A DNA stretch of 64,000 bases, taken from positions 2,566,001 to 2,630,000 of the forward strand of contig NZ_CP036536.1 of assembly GCF_005222225.1 (NCBI RefSeq). The letters are read 5' to 3'. Source of the stretch: Salinimonas lutimaris (GTDB lineage: Bacteria; Pseudomonadota; Gammaproteobacteria; Enterobacterales; Alteromonadaceae). The notes below the pieces were generated by a model. The model saw only the letters and a program-made list of their open reading frames with translations, was not told the origin of the DNA and ran no database searches. The position numbers and the translations under genes are program-made. This document shows, piece after piece, positions 1 through 8,938 of the stretch. Numbering within the stretch: position 1 is the first letter of the stretch; every line of letters begins with the position of its first letter.

Positions 1-781
1 CATGCCTGCCGGTGAGTCGTCGTGGCTGTCTTTTCCTGTGCCGTTTCGCTATGGACTAAGTTTTGACTGGGCGCTGTTTATTCCGGTGGCGCTAATTTAT
101 CTGTTCAGTGCTATTGAAACCGCCGGCGATTTGACCGCTAACAGCCTGTTTTGTCGTGAACCGATTGATGGACCAGTATATATGCGGCGGCTCAAAGGCG
201 GCATTCTGGCCGACGGGGTTAACTCTATGATTGCAGCCACTCTTAACAGTTTTCCTAACACCACGTTTGGTCAGAACAATGGGGTTATTCAGATGACCGG
301 CATTGCCAGCCGAAAAGTGGGATATTGGGTAGCCGCTATGTTTTTGCTGCTAGGCTGTTTTCCGGTTATCGGTACCACCTTGCAGCTAATCCCCAAACCT
401 GTGCTGGGCGGCGCCACACTCATGATGTTTTCTATGGTCACCGTGGGTGGAATAAAGATTCTGATGAGCACTGCGATGGACCGTCGCAGCAGCCTGATTA
501 TTGCTTCATCATTAGGCCTTGGCATAGGGGTATTGCTGCAACCTGCCGCCACAACCGGTCTGCCTGACTGGTTAACAACCATTTTTGCCTCCCCCATTAC
601 AGTGGCCGGTATTACCGCCATTTTTCTCGAATTATTACTGCCGTCAGCACCAGATAAGACGAATAAACAACACCTTGCGACAAAAGCCAGCACTAATGCA
701 CCAGTTGCGAACAAAGAGGTTAAAAAGCCATCACCAAAGCACCAAGCTAGTGCAGCAAAAATTGAACGATCATTTTCTTAA
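1..781 (+). CDS. NCS2 (NAT) xanthine/urate permease, 5' truncated by window edge
   Basis: This is the C-terminal half of an inner-membrane nucleobase:cation symporter of the NAT/NCS2 family. The frame is open to the window edge, so the real start lies outside. The NAT signature appears as QNNGVIQMTGIASR (about residues 91-104 of the visible part), as in XanQ/UacT-type purine permeases. The upstream SAIETAGDLTANS segment is the family's conserved acidic region. About five hydrophobic segments follow, then a polar Lys/Ala-rich cytoplasmic tail of about 45 residues. The QNNG form and the purine-catabolic neighbours suggest xanthine or urate as substrate; which one cannot be told from sequence. 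No clear terminator follows before the next gene. Confidence 0.9.
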   Translation, partial: MPAGESSWLSFPVPFRYGLSFDWALFIPVALIYLFSAIETAGDLTANSLFCREPIDGPVYMRRLKGGILADGVNSMIAATLNSFPNTTFGQNNGVIQMTGIASRKVGYWVAAMFLLLGCFPVIGTTLQLIPKPVLGGATLMMFSMVTVGGIKILMSTAMDRRSSLIIASSLGLGIGVLLQPAATTGLPDWLTTIFASPITVAGITAIFLELLLPSAPDKTNKQHLATKASTNAPVANKEVKKPSPKHQASAAKIERSFS

Positions 782-905
782 CTTAATAAACTCTTTTTAA
801 AAACATCAGCAAAGGAGATTTACAGCTATAGATCATAGAGTTACCAGCAAAATGTAAAAAAAATAATAGTAAATTTTATTGGCATTTTTTGTGCTAAGAG
901 GCTGC

Positions 906-937
906 TAGCCAGCGCGACTGACATCATTTGCTGGCTA
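906..937. promoter_or_regulatory. 8-bp inverted repeat upstream of the TonB receptor gene
   Basis: TAGCCAGC (906-913) and GCTGGCTA (930-937) form a perfect 8-bp inverted repeat with a 16-nt spacer, 40 bp upstream of the receptor ATG. It could be an operator or a leader hairpin. It does not resemble the RutR-type palindromes found elsewhere in the window, so a different regulator or an RNA structure is possible. Confidence 0.4.
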
Positions 938-976
938 TCAGAGGTATCAAAAAAATAAAAAATTTTGAGGAATAAC

Positions 977-3421
977 ATGAAACACACACTCTTCAACGTG
1001 TCCCCCCTGGCGCGGGCTGTAACGCTCGGGATGTTGCTAAGTGCACCATCAATAGCTTATGCCCAGAACGAATCCGCTAATGTTCCGGATGATAGCGAAC
1101 TGGAAAAAATTGAAGTGCGCGGCTCTCTTGGCTCCCTACCGGGTCAGGATGTTGAAGCAGTATTTGGTTTCGGCAAATCAATTCTTGAAACACCCCGTTC
1201 TGCTTCCACTATTTCTGATGAGCAGATGGACCGTTTTAACGTATCAGACATTGATGAACTGGTCGCTTTTGCGCCGGGTACATTTACCCAGTCTTTCTTT
1301 GGCGTAGCCGGTTCACTGGATATTCGCGGCAATCCTGGCGAAACTTATTTTCGGGGTGTGAAGCGCCTGGATAACCCTGGTAACTACCCCACCCCGATTG
1401 GCGCGTCTAGCCGGGTTGATATTGTGCGCGGCCCTGCCTCACCTATCTATGGTCCGTCCAAAATCGGGGGGTATCTGAATTTTAACCCTAAATCCGCCCG
1501 GGCATCGTCAGGCCAGTACCTGGAAGCACCTGAAGGCGAACTGTCTTACACGCACGGTACATGGGATAAAAGTGTTATCACGGCTGAAGTTGGCGGTCCG
1601 GCCACGCTGGCCGGCAAGGAAATGGGTTACTATGTTTACGGTGAAGTAGAAAACTCTGGTAGTTATTATGACAACTCAGCGACCGACCAGTCGGTGCTGC
1701 AGGCTTCATTCAATATTGATATTACCGATAATCTGCGTCTTGAATTTGGTGGTATGTACCACAAATACGATGGCAACCAGGTAGCTGGCTGGAACCGCCT
1801 GACTCAGGAACTGGTAGACAACGGCACTTATATCACCGGTACTGCACAGCCGCTGGATACGGACGGCGACGGTTCTATTTCACATGAAGAATATGGTGAT
1901 GTGAACCTGGCAGGTGAAGGATTCTTCTATGTACCTGCTTCTTCTTTTACCGACGCTGATGCCACCGACCTGATGGCCCTGGAAAATGTAGGTACCACTA
2001 CACTTCAAGGCTCACAGGTACTGGTAGCCCCTGATGATCGACTGGAAAACGAAGCCAACACCCTGTATTTCGACGTTATTTACTACGCCGATAACTGGCA
2101 GATCAAAAATCAGTTATTCTATGATGCCTACGATAACATCAATGAGAATGCTTACGGATTTTCTCAGTTTCATGACAGCTGGGTGATTGAAGATAAGCTG
2201 GTGTTCTCCACCGAGATTGAAACCAATTCTTTACTGGCACAGTTTCAGGTTTCACCGTCAATTCGTTATACCGACTTCCTGCACGGTGATGACTTTACTT
2301 ACGAATACTTCAATCGCCGCGACCTGACAATGCCGTCGTCAGCACTTGACCGTCGTTTACTTTCCACACGCAGTGGCATCAATTACGACAACTATGACGA
2401 AGGAAATTACCTGGATCTGGGTTTTGCCGCCATGACCGACCTGACCTGGGAAAATGGCCTGAACATCGTGCTGGGTGTGCGTTACGACACCATCGATATT
2501 GAGAGCACGTCACGCCAGGATCTGCTACTACCCGGGGCGCGCGAAGAGGGTAACGAAGGTACCCCGATTTACGAAGAAGAAACCGTCGATGGCTGGTCGT
2601 GGAATACTAGTTTGTCATACAACTCTGAGTTTGGTCTGATCCCGTACATTACGCTGGCAGAGCAGGCGACACTGGTAGCTGGTCAGGGGGCTGAAGTCGG
2701 TATATCGCAGCTGAATAATGAAGGTGGCAGCGGTGCATTTGATACGTCTGATTTATTTGAATACGGGGTGAAAGGATCATTCCTTGACGACACCTTGTAT
2801 TTCTCGCTATCGGTATATGAGCAGGAACGTACGGACTTTAATAGTCAGGCGATTGTGACTAACGCTACCACGCACAACGAAGGGACAGAACTGGAAGTAC
2901 GCTGGGTAGTCAATGAGAATCTGGTGGTGTCAGCCGGTTACTCTAACGTTGAAGTTATCAACCTGACTGCACAGCAAAACGGTAATCAGTTTGGTTTCCT
3001 GGGCCTGGAAGACCTGGTTAATCTGGAAGATAAGTCACTGGTTCTTGGCGGTAACGTAGCAGGCCTGAACCTGGTCGGTGATGGCACCAGCAATCCAGAT
3101 GCACAAAAAGCCGGTATCCCGGAAAATATCTATACCCTGACTGCCACCTATGATTTTCAAAATGGTTATGCAGCCAGCCTGAGTGTAGTTGATGCAGAAG
3201 AAACCACTTCCAGTTTCTCAGGTTCGGTCAAATTACCAAGCTATACATTGGTGAATGCCGGCCTGTCTTATCAGGCAGAAGACTGGTCATTCAACCTGAC
3301 GGTGAAAAACCTGACGGATGAAACTTACTACCGGGCTAACTTCCCGGATCTGTTCGGTAGTCAGATTGTACTGCCTGAGCTTCCGCGCCACTTCAACGCG
3401 AAGTTCGCTTACAAGTTCTGA
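977..3421 (+). CDS. TonB-dependent outer-membrane receptor, possibly purine or nucleoside uptake, with EF-hand insertion
   Basis: The ATG at 977 is chosen over an in-frame TTG at 965 because GAGG (967-970) sits 6 nt upstream. The product is 814 aa. It has a signal peptide ending near AYA-QN, a TonB-box-like stretch (ELEKIEVRG), a plug domain (roughly residues 65-200, with VDIVRGPASPIYG) and a 22-strand-type barrel ending in the outer-membrane C-terminal Phe (KFAYKF). It looks like the siderophore-receptor branch, but it sits between a purine permease and a NUP-family nucleoside protein. A role in purine or nucleoside uptake is therefore inferred. An unusual feature is a perfect EF-hand calcium loop at about residues 294-305 (DTDGDGSISHEE), inside what should be an extracellular loop. 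Confidence 0.88.
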   Translation: MKHTLFNVSPLARAVTLGMLLSAPSIAYAQNESANVPDDSELEKIEVRGSLGSLPGQDVEAVFGFGKSILETPRSASTISDEQMDRFNVSDIDELVAFAPGTFTQSFFGVAGSLDIRGNPGETYFRGVKRLDNPGNYPTPIGASSRVDIVRGPASPIYGPSKIGGYLNFNPKSARASSGQYLEAPEGELSYTHGTWDKSVITAEVGGPATLAGKEMGYYVYGEVENSGSYYDNSATDQSVLQASFNIDITDNLRLEFGGMYHKYDGNQVAGWNRLTQELVDNGTYITGTAQPLDTDGDGSISHEEYGDVNLAGEGFFYVPASSFTDADATDLMALENVGTTTLQGSQVLVAPDDRLENEANTLYFDVIYYADNWQIKNQLFYDAYDNINENAYGFSQFHDSWVIEDKLVFSTEIETNSLLAQFQVSPSIRYTDFLHGDDFTYEYFNRRDLTMPSSALDRRLLSTRSGINYDNYDEGNYLDLGFAAMTDLTWENGLNIVLGVRYDTIDIESTSRQDLLLPGAREEGNEGTPIYEEETVDGWSWNTSLSYNSEFGLIPYITLAEQATLVAGQGAEVGISQLNNEGGSGAFDTSDLFEYGVKGSFLDDTLYFSLSVYEQERTDFNSQAIVTNATTHNEGTELEVRWVVNENLVVSAGYSNVEVINLTAQQNGNQFGFLGLEDLVNLEDKSLVLGGNVAGLNLVGDGTSNPDAQKAGIPENIYTLTATYDFQNGYAASLSVVDAEETTSSFSGSVKLPSYTLVNAGLSYQAEDWSFNLTVKNLTDETYYRANFPDLFGSQIVLPELPRHFNAKFAYKF

Positions 3422-3437
3422 TAACCTCCCCCAACAA

Positions 3438-3464
3438 ACGGCATGCCATCGCATGCCGTTTTCA
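3438..3464 (+). terminator. Rho-independent terminator after the TonB receptor
   Basis: The 8-bp stem ACGGCATG/CATGCCGT with a 6-nt loop is followed by TTTTCATTT. It lies 17 bp after the receptor stop codon, so the NUP gene 26 bp further on probably relies on readthrough or its own promoter. Confidence 0.85.
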
Positions 3465-3489
3465 TTTATTTCTTTGGAAACTTTCTGTT

Positions 3490-4560
3490 ATGCGTTTTTT
3501 ACTCCCATTTTTACTTACTCTGTTTTCCGGGATTATCCATGCCACTCCTCATCCACAACCACAGCCCATTAAGATAAAGGTCGTGGTCGTCACCATGTTT
3601 GAAATTGGTGAAGATGAGGGTGACAAGCCCGGCGAATTTCAGATGTGGAAAGAGCGGGAAAATATCAATACCCGATACCCTTTCCCACAAGGGTTTCATG
3701 ATCTTTACGTGAATGAACAAAAAGGCTTACTGACCATGGTAACCGGCATGGGGACAGCCCGGGCCAGTGCAGCTATTCTGGGACTGGGACTGGATCCCCG
3801 GTTCGACCTGACGCAGGCTTACTGGCTGGTGGCAGGTATTGCCGGCATTGATCCTCAGGACGGGACCATTGGCTCCGCCGTGTGGGCGGATTACCTGATT
3901 GACGGCGATCTGGCACATCAGATTGATGCCCGTGAAATACCTGCTGACTGGTCTACCGGCTACTTTCCGTTATTTGAAACCAGCCCATATGCTCGCGCCC
4001 CGGCTCAGCAACCTGTTACTGCCAACAACGGCGAAATGTATCAGCTTAACCCGCAGCTGGTGAACTGGGCTGCCAACCTGACAAAAAACATAGCTTTGAA
4101 CGATACGCAAGCCATGCAGGCATTACGCTCCCGCTATACCGGCTATCCCAAAGCATTGGGTAAGCCTGCTGTGTTGATTGGCAGTCAGCTGGCGGCATCG
4201 ACATTTTGGCATGGCAAGCTGTTGAATCGCTGGGCGAACGACTGGACAAGTTACTGGACAAACGGTGCCGGCAACTTCATGACATCGGGTATGGAAGACA
4301 CTGGCAGCTATCAGGCGATGTTGTATCTGGATAATGCCGGAAAAGCTGACAAAGACCGGTTTATGGTGCTACGCACTGCCAGCAACTTCACCATGCAACC
4401 ACCAGGACTGAGCGCCGCAGAAAATCTGGCGATGGAATCCTCGACAACCGGCTATGCTGGCATGACCCCCTCCCTGGAAGCTGCACATAAAGTAGGTAGC
4501 AAAGTCGTACATACCCTGATAGATAACTGGGACAAATATCAGAATCAGATACCTGATTAG
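3490..4560 (+). CDS. Exported purine nucleoside permease (NUP) family protein
   Basis: This 356-aa protein belongs to the NUP family (PF06516), named after a Candida nucleoside permease but related in fold to nucleoside phosphorylases. Residues 1-18 form a signal peptide (MRFLLPFLLTLFSGIIHA), so the mature protein should be periplasmic or secreted. Family hallmarks visible are the VVVVTMFEIGEDEGDKPGE start, the TGMGTARASAAI segment and WLVAGIAGIDPQDGTIGS. There are no transmembrane helices beyond the signal, so it cannot be a permease by itself. Nucleoside binding or hydrolysis/phosphorolysis in the periplasm is the better inference, releasing bases to the inner-membrane permeases nearby. The ribosome site is weak (GGAAAC, about 8 nt upstream). 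Confidence 0.85.
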   Translation: MRFLLPFLLTLFSGIIHATPHPQPQPIKIKVVVVTMFEIGEDEGDKPGEFQMWKERENINTRYPFPQGFHDLYVNEQKGLLTMVTGMGTARASAAILGLGLDPRFDLTQAYWLVAGIAGIDPQDGTIGSAVWADYLIDGDLAHQIDAREIPADWSTGYFPLFETSPYARAPAQQPVTANNGEMYQLNPQLVNWAANLTKNIALNDTQAMQALRSRYTGYPKALGKPAVLIGSQLAASTFWHGKLLNRWANDWTSYWTNGAGNFMTSGMEDTGSYQAMLYLDNAGKADKDRFMVLRTASNFTMQPPGLSAAENLAMESSTTGYAGMTPSLEAAHKVGSKVVHTLIDNWDKYQNQIPD

Positions 4561-4573
4561 TCAAAATGATACT

Positions 4574-4601
4574 GGCTGCCTGAAATTGTTGAACGGCAGC
4601 C
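4574..4601 (+). terminator. Hairpin after the NUP gene (weak terminator candidate)
   Basis: GGCTGCC and GGCAGCC pair across a 14-nt loop just after the NUP stop codon. There is no T-tract, so termination is uncertain. Confidence 0.35.
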
Positions 4602-4797
4602 GCCTGTCGGGAAAACATTTCATTGGTTTGCGACTAAATTTCATAGGTCTGAAATAAGGAAAGCTGTTCAACTCTCGAACAATCTTTTAGTAATCAGATA
4701 GTTATACGAATAAAAAAGTCGGCACGGAAGATGCTTGGTTAAGTGTATATCAAACAAAAAGATTTATCGCGGTCGTACCGCATTTCGGAGCATCATT

Positions 4798-4893
4798 ATG
4801 GAAACTTTATGCGCACTTGCCTTTGCTTATCACTGTGTATTGTTTTTAAGAAAAACTACTCCTATCCTGCTTAACCAGACTCAGGCAGGCTAG
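4798..4893 (+). CDS. Candidate 31-aa small protein in the intergenic region
   Basis: An ATG at 4798 is preceded by GGAG with a 7-nt spacer, an ideal ribosome site. It opens a 31-codon frame (start METLCALAFAYHCVLFLRK) with a hydrophobic first half and a Lys/Arg stop-transfer-like pair. It could be a one-helix membrane peptide or a leader peptide. No homologue is recognised and nothing follows on the same strand for 2.6 kb. The good ribosome site is the only strong point, and a frame this short can occur by chance. Confidence 0.3.
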   Translation: METLCALAFAYHCVLFLRKTTPILLNQTQAG

Positions 4894-5312
4894 TCGGGGC
4901 GATAGTAATCATCGCTCTGTTTCCCTCTAACGAATTTCGCAGCAAAACAGTTCATTTTCTTACCGTTTCTCTTTTCCATTGTTTTTAATGGCAGTGTCCA
5001 GTCGACTGCTTAATGGACAGTTATTTAGTCCCGGTAAGCGGACAGGTAATATCTTCCCGTCACTCCTGTGCAAGCGAGAATCTACACAACGTGCTGAATA
5101 CTCATAGAGTGTATAAGGTATGGTAGTCACTCGACGATTAAAGTGACTGTCCATAAATGCCGCTCCATCGCCCCGTCATTCCCGAACAAGCCAGTACCTC
5201 CTTAACAGGCTGATTAATCAGAAAAATGCAAAGTATAGTCGTCATCGTGCCGATGGAGATCCCAGGTTGCGCTACACGCCCCTGGGACGACATTTTTTAA
5301 ACGGCGACCAAA

Positions 5313-5351
5313 GTGACTGTCCGTAAATGTTACTGATTAGTGGACAGTCAC
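5313..5351. repeat. 10-bp perfect inverted repeat GTGACTGTCC/GGACAGTCAC (copy 1)
   Basis: GTGACTGTCC (5313-5322) and GGACAGTCAC (5342-5351) flank a 19-nt spacer at the A-B junction. The whole structure recurs at 5728-5766 at the next A-B junction with the same spacer length. It could be a hairpin recognised by a mobilising enzyme or a DNA-binding site; the function is unknown. Confidence 0.7.
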
Positions 5352-5727
5352 TATCATCCCGTCGTTCCCGCGCAAGCGAGTACCTCCTTAACAGGCTGAG
5401 TAATCAGAAAAAATGCAAAGTATGGTAGTTATCGTTGGGAAGGAGAGCCCAGGTTGCGCTGCGCGCACCCGGGACGACAGTTTTGAACGGCAACCAAAGC
5501 GACTGTCCACTAATACCTGCAGTCCACTAATGCCGACACCATCCCCCTAGATTAAAGTGGCTGTCCACAATTGTCGGCAACAGTACACCGTCATTTCCGC
5601 GCAAGCGGGAACCTCCTTAACATGCTGACTAATCAGAAAAATGCAAAGTATGGTCGTCATCGTGCCGATGGAGATCACGGGTTGCGCTACACGCCCCCGG
5701 GACGACATTTTTTAAACGGCGACCAAA

Positions 5728-5766
5728 GTGACTGTCCGTAAATGTTACTGATTAGTGGACAGTCAC
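5728..5766. repeat. 10-bp perfect inverted repeat GTGACTGTCC/GGACAGTCAC (copy 2)
   Basis: This is the second copy of the 10-bp inverted repeat with a 19-nt spacer, at the second A-B junction of the composite array (arms 5728-5737 and 5757-5766). Confidence 0.7.
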
Positions 5767-6248
5767 TATCATCCTGTCGTTCCCGAGAAAGCGGGGACCT
5801 CCTTAACAGGCTGACTAATCAAAAAACGTACAAAGTATGGTAGTTATCGTTGGGAAGGACATCCCGGGTTGCGCTACACGCCCTCGGGACGATAGTTTTG
5901 AACGGCGACCAAAGCGACTGTCCACTAATGCCGGCACCATCCCCCTGGATTAAAGTGGCTGTCCACAATTGTCGGCAACAGTACACCGTCATTTCCGCGC
6001 AAGCGGGAACCTCCTTAACATGCTGACTAATCAGAAAAATGCAAAGTATGGTCGTCATCGTGCCGATGGAGATCACGGGTTGCGCTACACGCCCCCGGGA
6101 CGACAGTTTTGAACGGCAACCAAAGTGACTGTCCACATTTGTCGAGGATTAAAGTGACTGTCCATAACTGCCCTCATGAAAGCTGGCCATATCACCCCGT
6201 CTTTCCCGCGAAAGCGGGAATCTCTTTAGCAGGCTGACTAAACAGACA

Positions 6249-7247
6249 TTACAACGCGTCAACTTTCGCAATCCACTGCTGTTTTTCTGTTTCAGGCAAA
6301 AAGCTCGCTTTAAAACTGTTTATCACAAGCGCTTTGAGTTGCGCTTCGTTCATACCTAGCGCCTGGTGAAGTTGTTCGTAGTTTTCATTCAAGTAGCCAC
6401 CAAAGTAAGTCGGATCATCTGAGTTCACAGTAACCAGTAATCCGGCATCCAGCAGCTGCAAAATATTGTGCTGGCGCATATCATCAATCACTTTGAGCTT
6501 TAAATTGCTTAACGGACAAACTGTAAGCGGAATTTGTTCTTGCTTTACCCGCTCCAGTAAAGCCGGATCTTCCTGACAACGCACGCCATGGTCTATACGA
6601 TCCACCTGTAACAGATCCAGCGCCTGCCAGATATAGTCGGCCGGTCCTTCTTCCCCGGCGTGAGCCACGATCTTGAAGCCCAGCGCACGTACTTTATCAA
6701 ACACTCGTTTAAATTTTTCCGGCGGATGGCCTAACTCTGAGCTATCCAGGCCAATAGCACTAATATGCGGGTACCAGGTTTCTGCCAAAGCCAGCGTATC
6801 AAAGGCTTCTTCTTCACTTAAATGACGCAAAAAAGACAGAATAAGCTGAACACTGATGCCCCACTCGGTTTTGGCCTGTTCAATAGCGCGCAAAAAACCC
6901 GGCATAAAGATGTCGTACCCTATACCTCGTTCTGTATGAGTTTGCGGGTCGAACATGATTTCAGTATGCACAATATTTTCTTCACGGCAGCGACTCAGAT
7001 AAGCCCACATCAGCTGATAAAAATCATCTTCATCACGCAGTACATCCGCCCCGGCATAATAAATATCCAGAAAGCTCTGCAAATCACTGAACTGGTAAGC
7101 CGCCTCAATAGCCGCCACGCTATCGTAAGGCAGGTCGATATTATGCTTACCGGCCAGCTGCCACATCAGCGCAGGCTCGAGGCTGCCTTCGATATGCAGA
7201 TGCAACTCTGTTTTTGGCAGTGTTTTTATTAATGTGGAAATGCTCAT
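6249..7247 (-). CDS. add: Adenosine deaminase
   Basis: This cytoplasmic enzyme converts adenosine to inosine and ammonia. The product is 332 aa, usual for bacterial Add. The zinc-site motif ELHLHIEGSLEP lies near the N-terminus (about residues 14-25), a KIVAHAGEEG segment supplies the catalytic His and Glu residues, and TVNSDDP the late Asp pair near the C-terminus. The ATG at 7247 is preferred over one 60 nt upstream because GGGGAG precedes it by about 5 nt and the motif then falls at its normal distance from the N-terminus. The gene is divergent from the AzgA-type permease, and the shared intergenic region holds a RutR-type palindrome. Adenine deaminase belongs to the same family, but the adenosine enzyme fits the nucleoside-importing context. 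Confidence 0.9.
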   Translation of the reverse strand: MSISTLIKTLPKTELHLHIEGSLEPALMWQLAGKHNIDLPYDSVAAIEAAYQFSDLQSFLDIYYAGADVLRDEDDFYQLMWAYLSRCREENIVHTEIMFDPQTHTERGIGYDIFMPGFLRAIEQAKTEWGISVQLILSFLRHLSEEEAFDTLALAETWYPHISAIGLDSSELGHPPEKFKRVFDKVRALGFKIVAHAGEEGPADYIWQALDLLQVDRIDHGVRCQEDPALLERVKQEQIPLTVCPLSNLKLKVIDDMRQHNILQLLDAGLLVTVNSDDPTYFGGYLNENYEQLHQALGMNEAQLKALVINSFKASFLPETEKQQWIAKVDAL

Positions 7248-7513
7248 AGTTCTCCCCTGGTGATTTTTTGACTGGCCGAACAAGAAAAAACAGGCCAGCA
7301 CTTGCACCGAATTAATGCTTCACGCACAATTGCGGCGCAATTCACCGCGCTTTGTTCTCGCTGCTTGTTATTTTATTAATGACAAGGATGCCACGAAAGC
7401 CGTTTTTTATAAATCTTTACGCATTGGTGCTAAGACTAGCCGCAGCGTTTTTACGCTGTTTGCCTGGCGATTTTAAATCGCGGTGTAGGCCATCTAAGCA
7501 CAAAGCAGACCAA

Positions 7514-7535
7514 AAGTTGACTACATGGTCAACTT
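7514..7535. promoter_or_regulatory. RutR-type operator upstream of the AzgA permease
   Basis: AAGTTGACTA-CA-TGGTCAACTT is an interrupted palindrome with 9 of 10 arm positions paired. It matches the published E. coli RutR consensus TTGACCA-NN-TGGTCAA at all but one position. It lies about 50 bp before the permease ATG and 270 bp from add. The likely binder is the RutR-like TetR protein encoded at 10896-11549. That link is inferred. Confidence 0.75.
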
Positions 7536-7585
7536 ATTGCTTAAAGGCTTTAAAATCTGTAAAAAACGCGCACCTGAGAGAACGC

Positions 7586-8917
7586 ATGACATCCAACCTG
7601 TTTGAACGTTTATTTAAACTTCATGCCAACGGTACCACCGTTCGCACTGAAGTGATCGCCGGCCTGACCACCTTCGCCGCTATGTCTTATATTCTGGTCG
7701 TTAACCCGGGCATTCTTGGCCTGAGCGGCATGCCGGTCGAAGGGCTCATCACCGTCACAGCACTGTCGGCCTGTATTGGTACGGTTTTAATGGCGCTGAT
7801 GACCAATTATCCAATAGCGATGGCCCCGGGCATGGGGCTGAATGCCTTCTTTGCGTTTACCATTTGTATGACCAGAGATGTGCCCTGGGACGCGGCGCTG
7901 GGTATTGTATTCTGGAACGGTATTCTATTTTTACTACTCACCCTGACCGGCGTACGTACTAAGGTCGCCGAAGCGATTCCAGCTTCACTGAAAGTCGGTG
8001 TGCAATGTGGAATTGGTCTTTTTATCGCGTTTATAGGTCTGAAAAATGCCGGCCTGGTAGTAGAGCACCCGGCGACATTCGTGACTCTGGGAGATCTGTC
8101 TAAGCCAGCGGTTATGCTAGCCCTGGCCGGTATTCTGTTTACTATCGTCATGGTTATTAAAGGCGTTAACGGCGGCATTTTGATGTCTATTGTACTGTTG
8201 ACCGCCATCGGTCTGATTACGCCAGTGGAAGACGGCTACCTGACTGCGCATCCTGAAGCGATTATCGGCCTCCCGGACAGTATTTCATCGACCTGGATGG
8301 CCATGGACATCTGGTATCCGATAGAAAATTTCGGTCAGACCTGGGATCTGATTTTTGCCCTGATGTTTGTCAATATGTTCGATACTATCGGCACGCTGAT
8401 TGGGGTGTCGCGCAAAGCCAACCTGCTGGATGAGAATGGTAAGCTGCCACGCATTGGCAGTGCCATGAATGCCGATGCTACCGCCAGTATTGCCGGCGCG
8501 GCCCTTGGTACGTCGCCGGTCACCAGCTATGTGGAGTCTGCCGCCGGCGTCTCAGCAGGCGGACGTACCGGTCTGACTTCAATGGTTGTGGCAGCCTGCT
8601 TTATTCTGTCGTTGTTTTTAACCCCGGTTATGAAGGTGATTCCGCTCATGGCCACCACTCCGGCTCTGTTGATGGTCGGTATTTTGATGATGGAATCGAT
8701 TCGCCAGCTGGACTTTGATGATCTGGGCGCCCTGGCCACCGCTTCTGTCGCCTTGCTGGCAATGCCACTGACCTTCAGTATCAGTGAGGGTATTGCACTT
8801 GGCTTTATTACCTATGTCACTGTAATGCTGGGTACCGGTAAGGGCAAAGAGGTCAGCAAACTGACTTACGCACTGGCACTGCTGTTTCTGCTACGCTATG
8901 TGTTTGATCTGAAATAA
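7586..8917 (+). CDS. AzgA/PbuG-type adenine-guanine-hypoxanthine permease
   Basis: This 443-aa inner-membrane proton symporter for purine bases belongs to the AzgA-like branch of the NAT superfamily. Visible hallmarks are RTEVIAGLTTFAAMSYILVVNP at the start (about residues 17-38), MAPGMGLNAFFAF, the NMFDTIGTLIGV segment and GTSPVTSYVESAAGVSAGGRTGLT. About 12 to 14 hydrophobic segments follow. The ATG at 7586 is chosen because MTSNLFERLF is the family's normal N-terminus. The longer upstream frame would add 78 basic, non-conserved residues and would swallow the palindromic operator. GAGAG precedes the start by 5 nt. It probably feeds guanine and hypoxanthine to the pathway at 11.9-19.9 kb. Confidence 0.92.
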   Translation: MTSNLFERLFKLHANGTTVRTEVIAGLTTFAAMSYILVVNPGILGLSGMPVEGLITVTALSACIGTVLMALMTNYPIAMAPGMGLNAFFAFTICMTRDVPWDAALGIVFWNGILFLLLTLTGVRTKVAEAIPASLKVGVQCGIGLFIAFIGLKNAGLVVEHPATFVTLGDLSKPAVMLALAGILFTIVMVIKGVNGGILMSIVLLTAIGLITPVEDGYLTAHPEAIIGLPDSISSTWMAMDIWYPIENFGQTWDLIFALMFVNMFDTIGTLIGVSRKANLLDENGKLPRIGSAMNADATASIAGAALGTSPVTSYVESAAGVSAGGRTGLTSMVVAACFILSLFLTPVMKVIPLMATTPALLMVGILMMESIRQLDFDDLGALATASVALLAMPLTFSISEGIALGFITYVTVMLGTGKGKEVSKLTYALALLFLLRYVFDLK

Positions 8918-8938
8918 ACCCGCTTTATATTACTCATC

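Larger units (their letters stand above)
5050..6225. repeat. Composite intergenic repeat array, A-B-A-B-A, roughly 400-415 bp higher-order period
   Basis: Five copies of a roughly 150-bp element start near 5174 (A), 5360 (B), 5589 (A), 5775 (B) and 5987 (A). Degenerate end fragments lie near 5058 and 6198. Each begins with a CCGTCATTCCCGCG-type hairpin half (CCGCG-AAGCGG), runs through CTCCTTAACAGGCTGA and GCAAAGTATGGT, and closes with a long imperfect hairpin (GTCGTCATC ... CCGGGACGAC). A GTGACTGTCC core joins neighbouring copies. A copies recur at offsets of 415 and 398 bp and B copies at 415 bp, so the array grew by duplicating an A-B pair. No credible gene lies within it. It looks like clustered REP/MITE-type elements. 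Confidence 0.85.

Noticed and set aside
5819-6136. 105-aa minus-strand frame in the composite repeats
   Set aside because: It consists entirely of repeat DNA, partly repeated within itself, and has no protein family features.
7352-7585. Longer N-terminus for the AzgA permease
   Set aside because: The extension is unlike the family and would cover the RutR-type operator.
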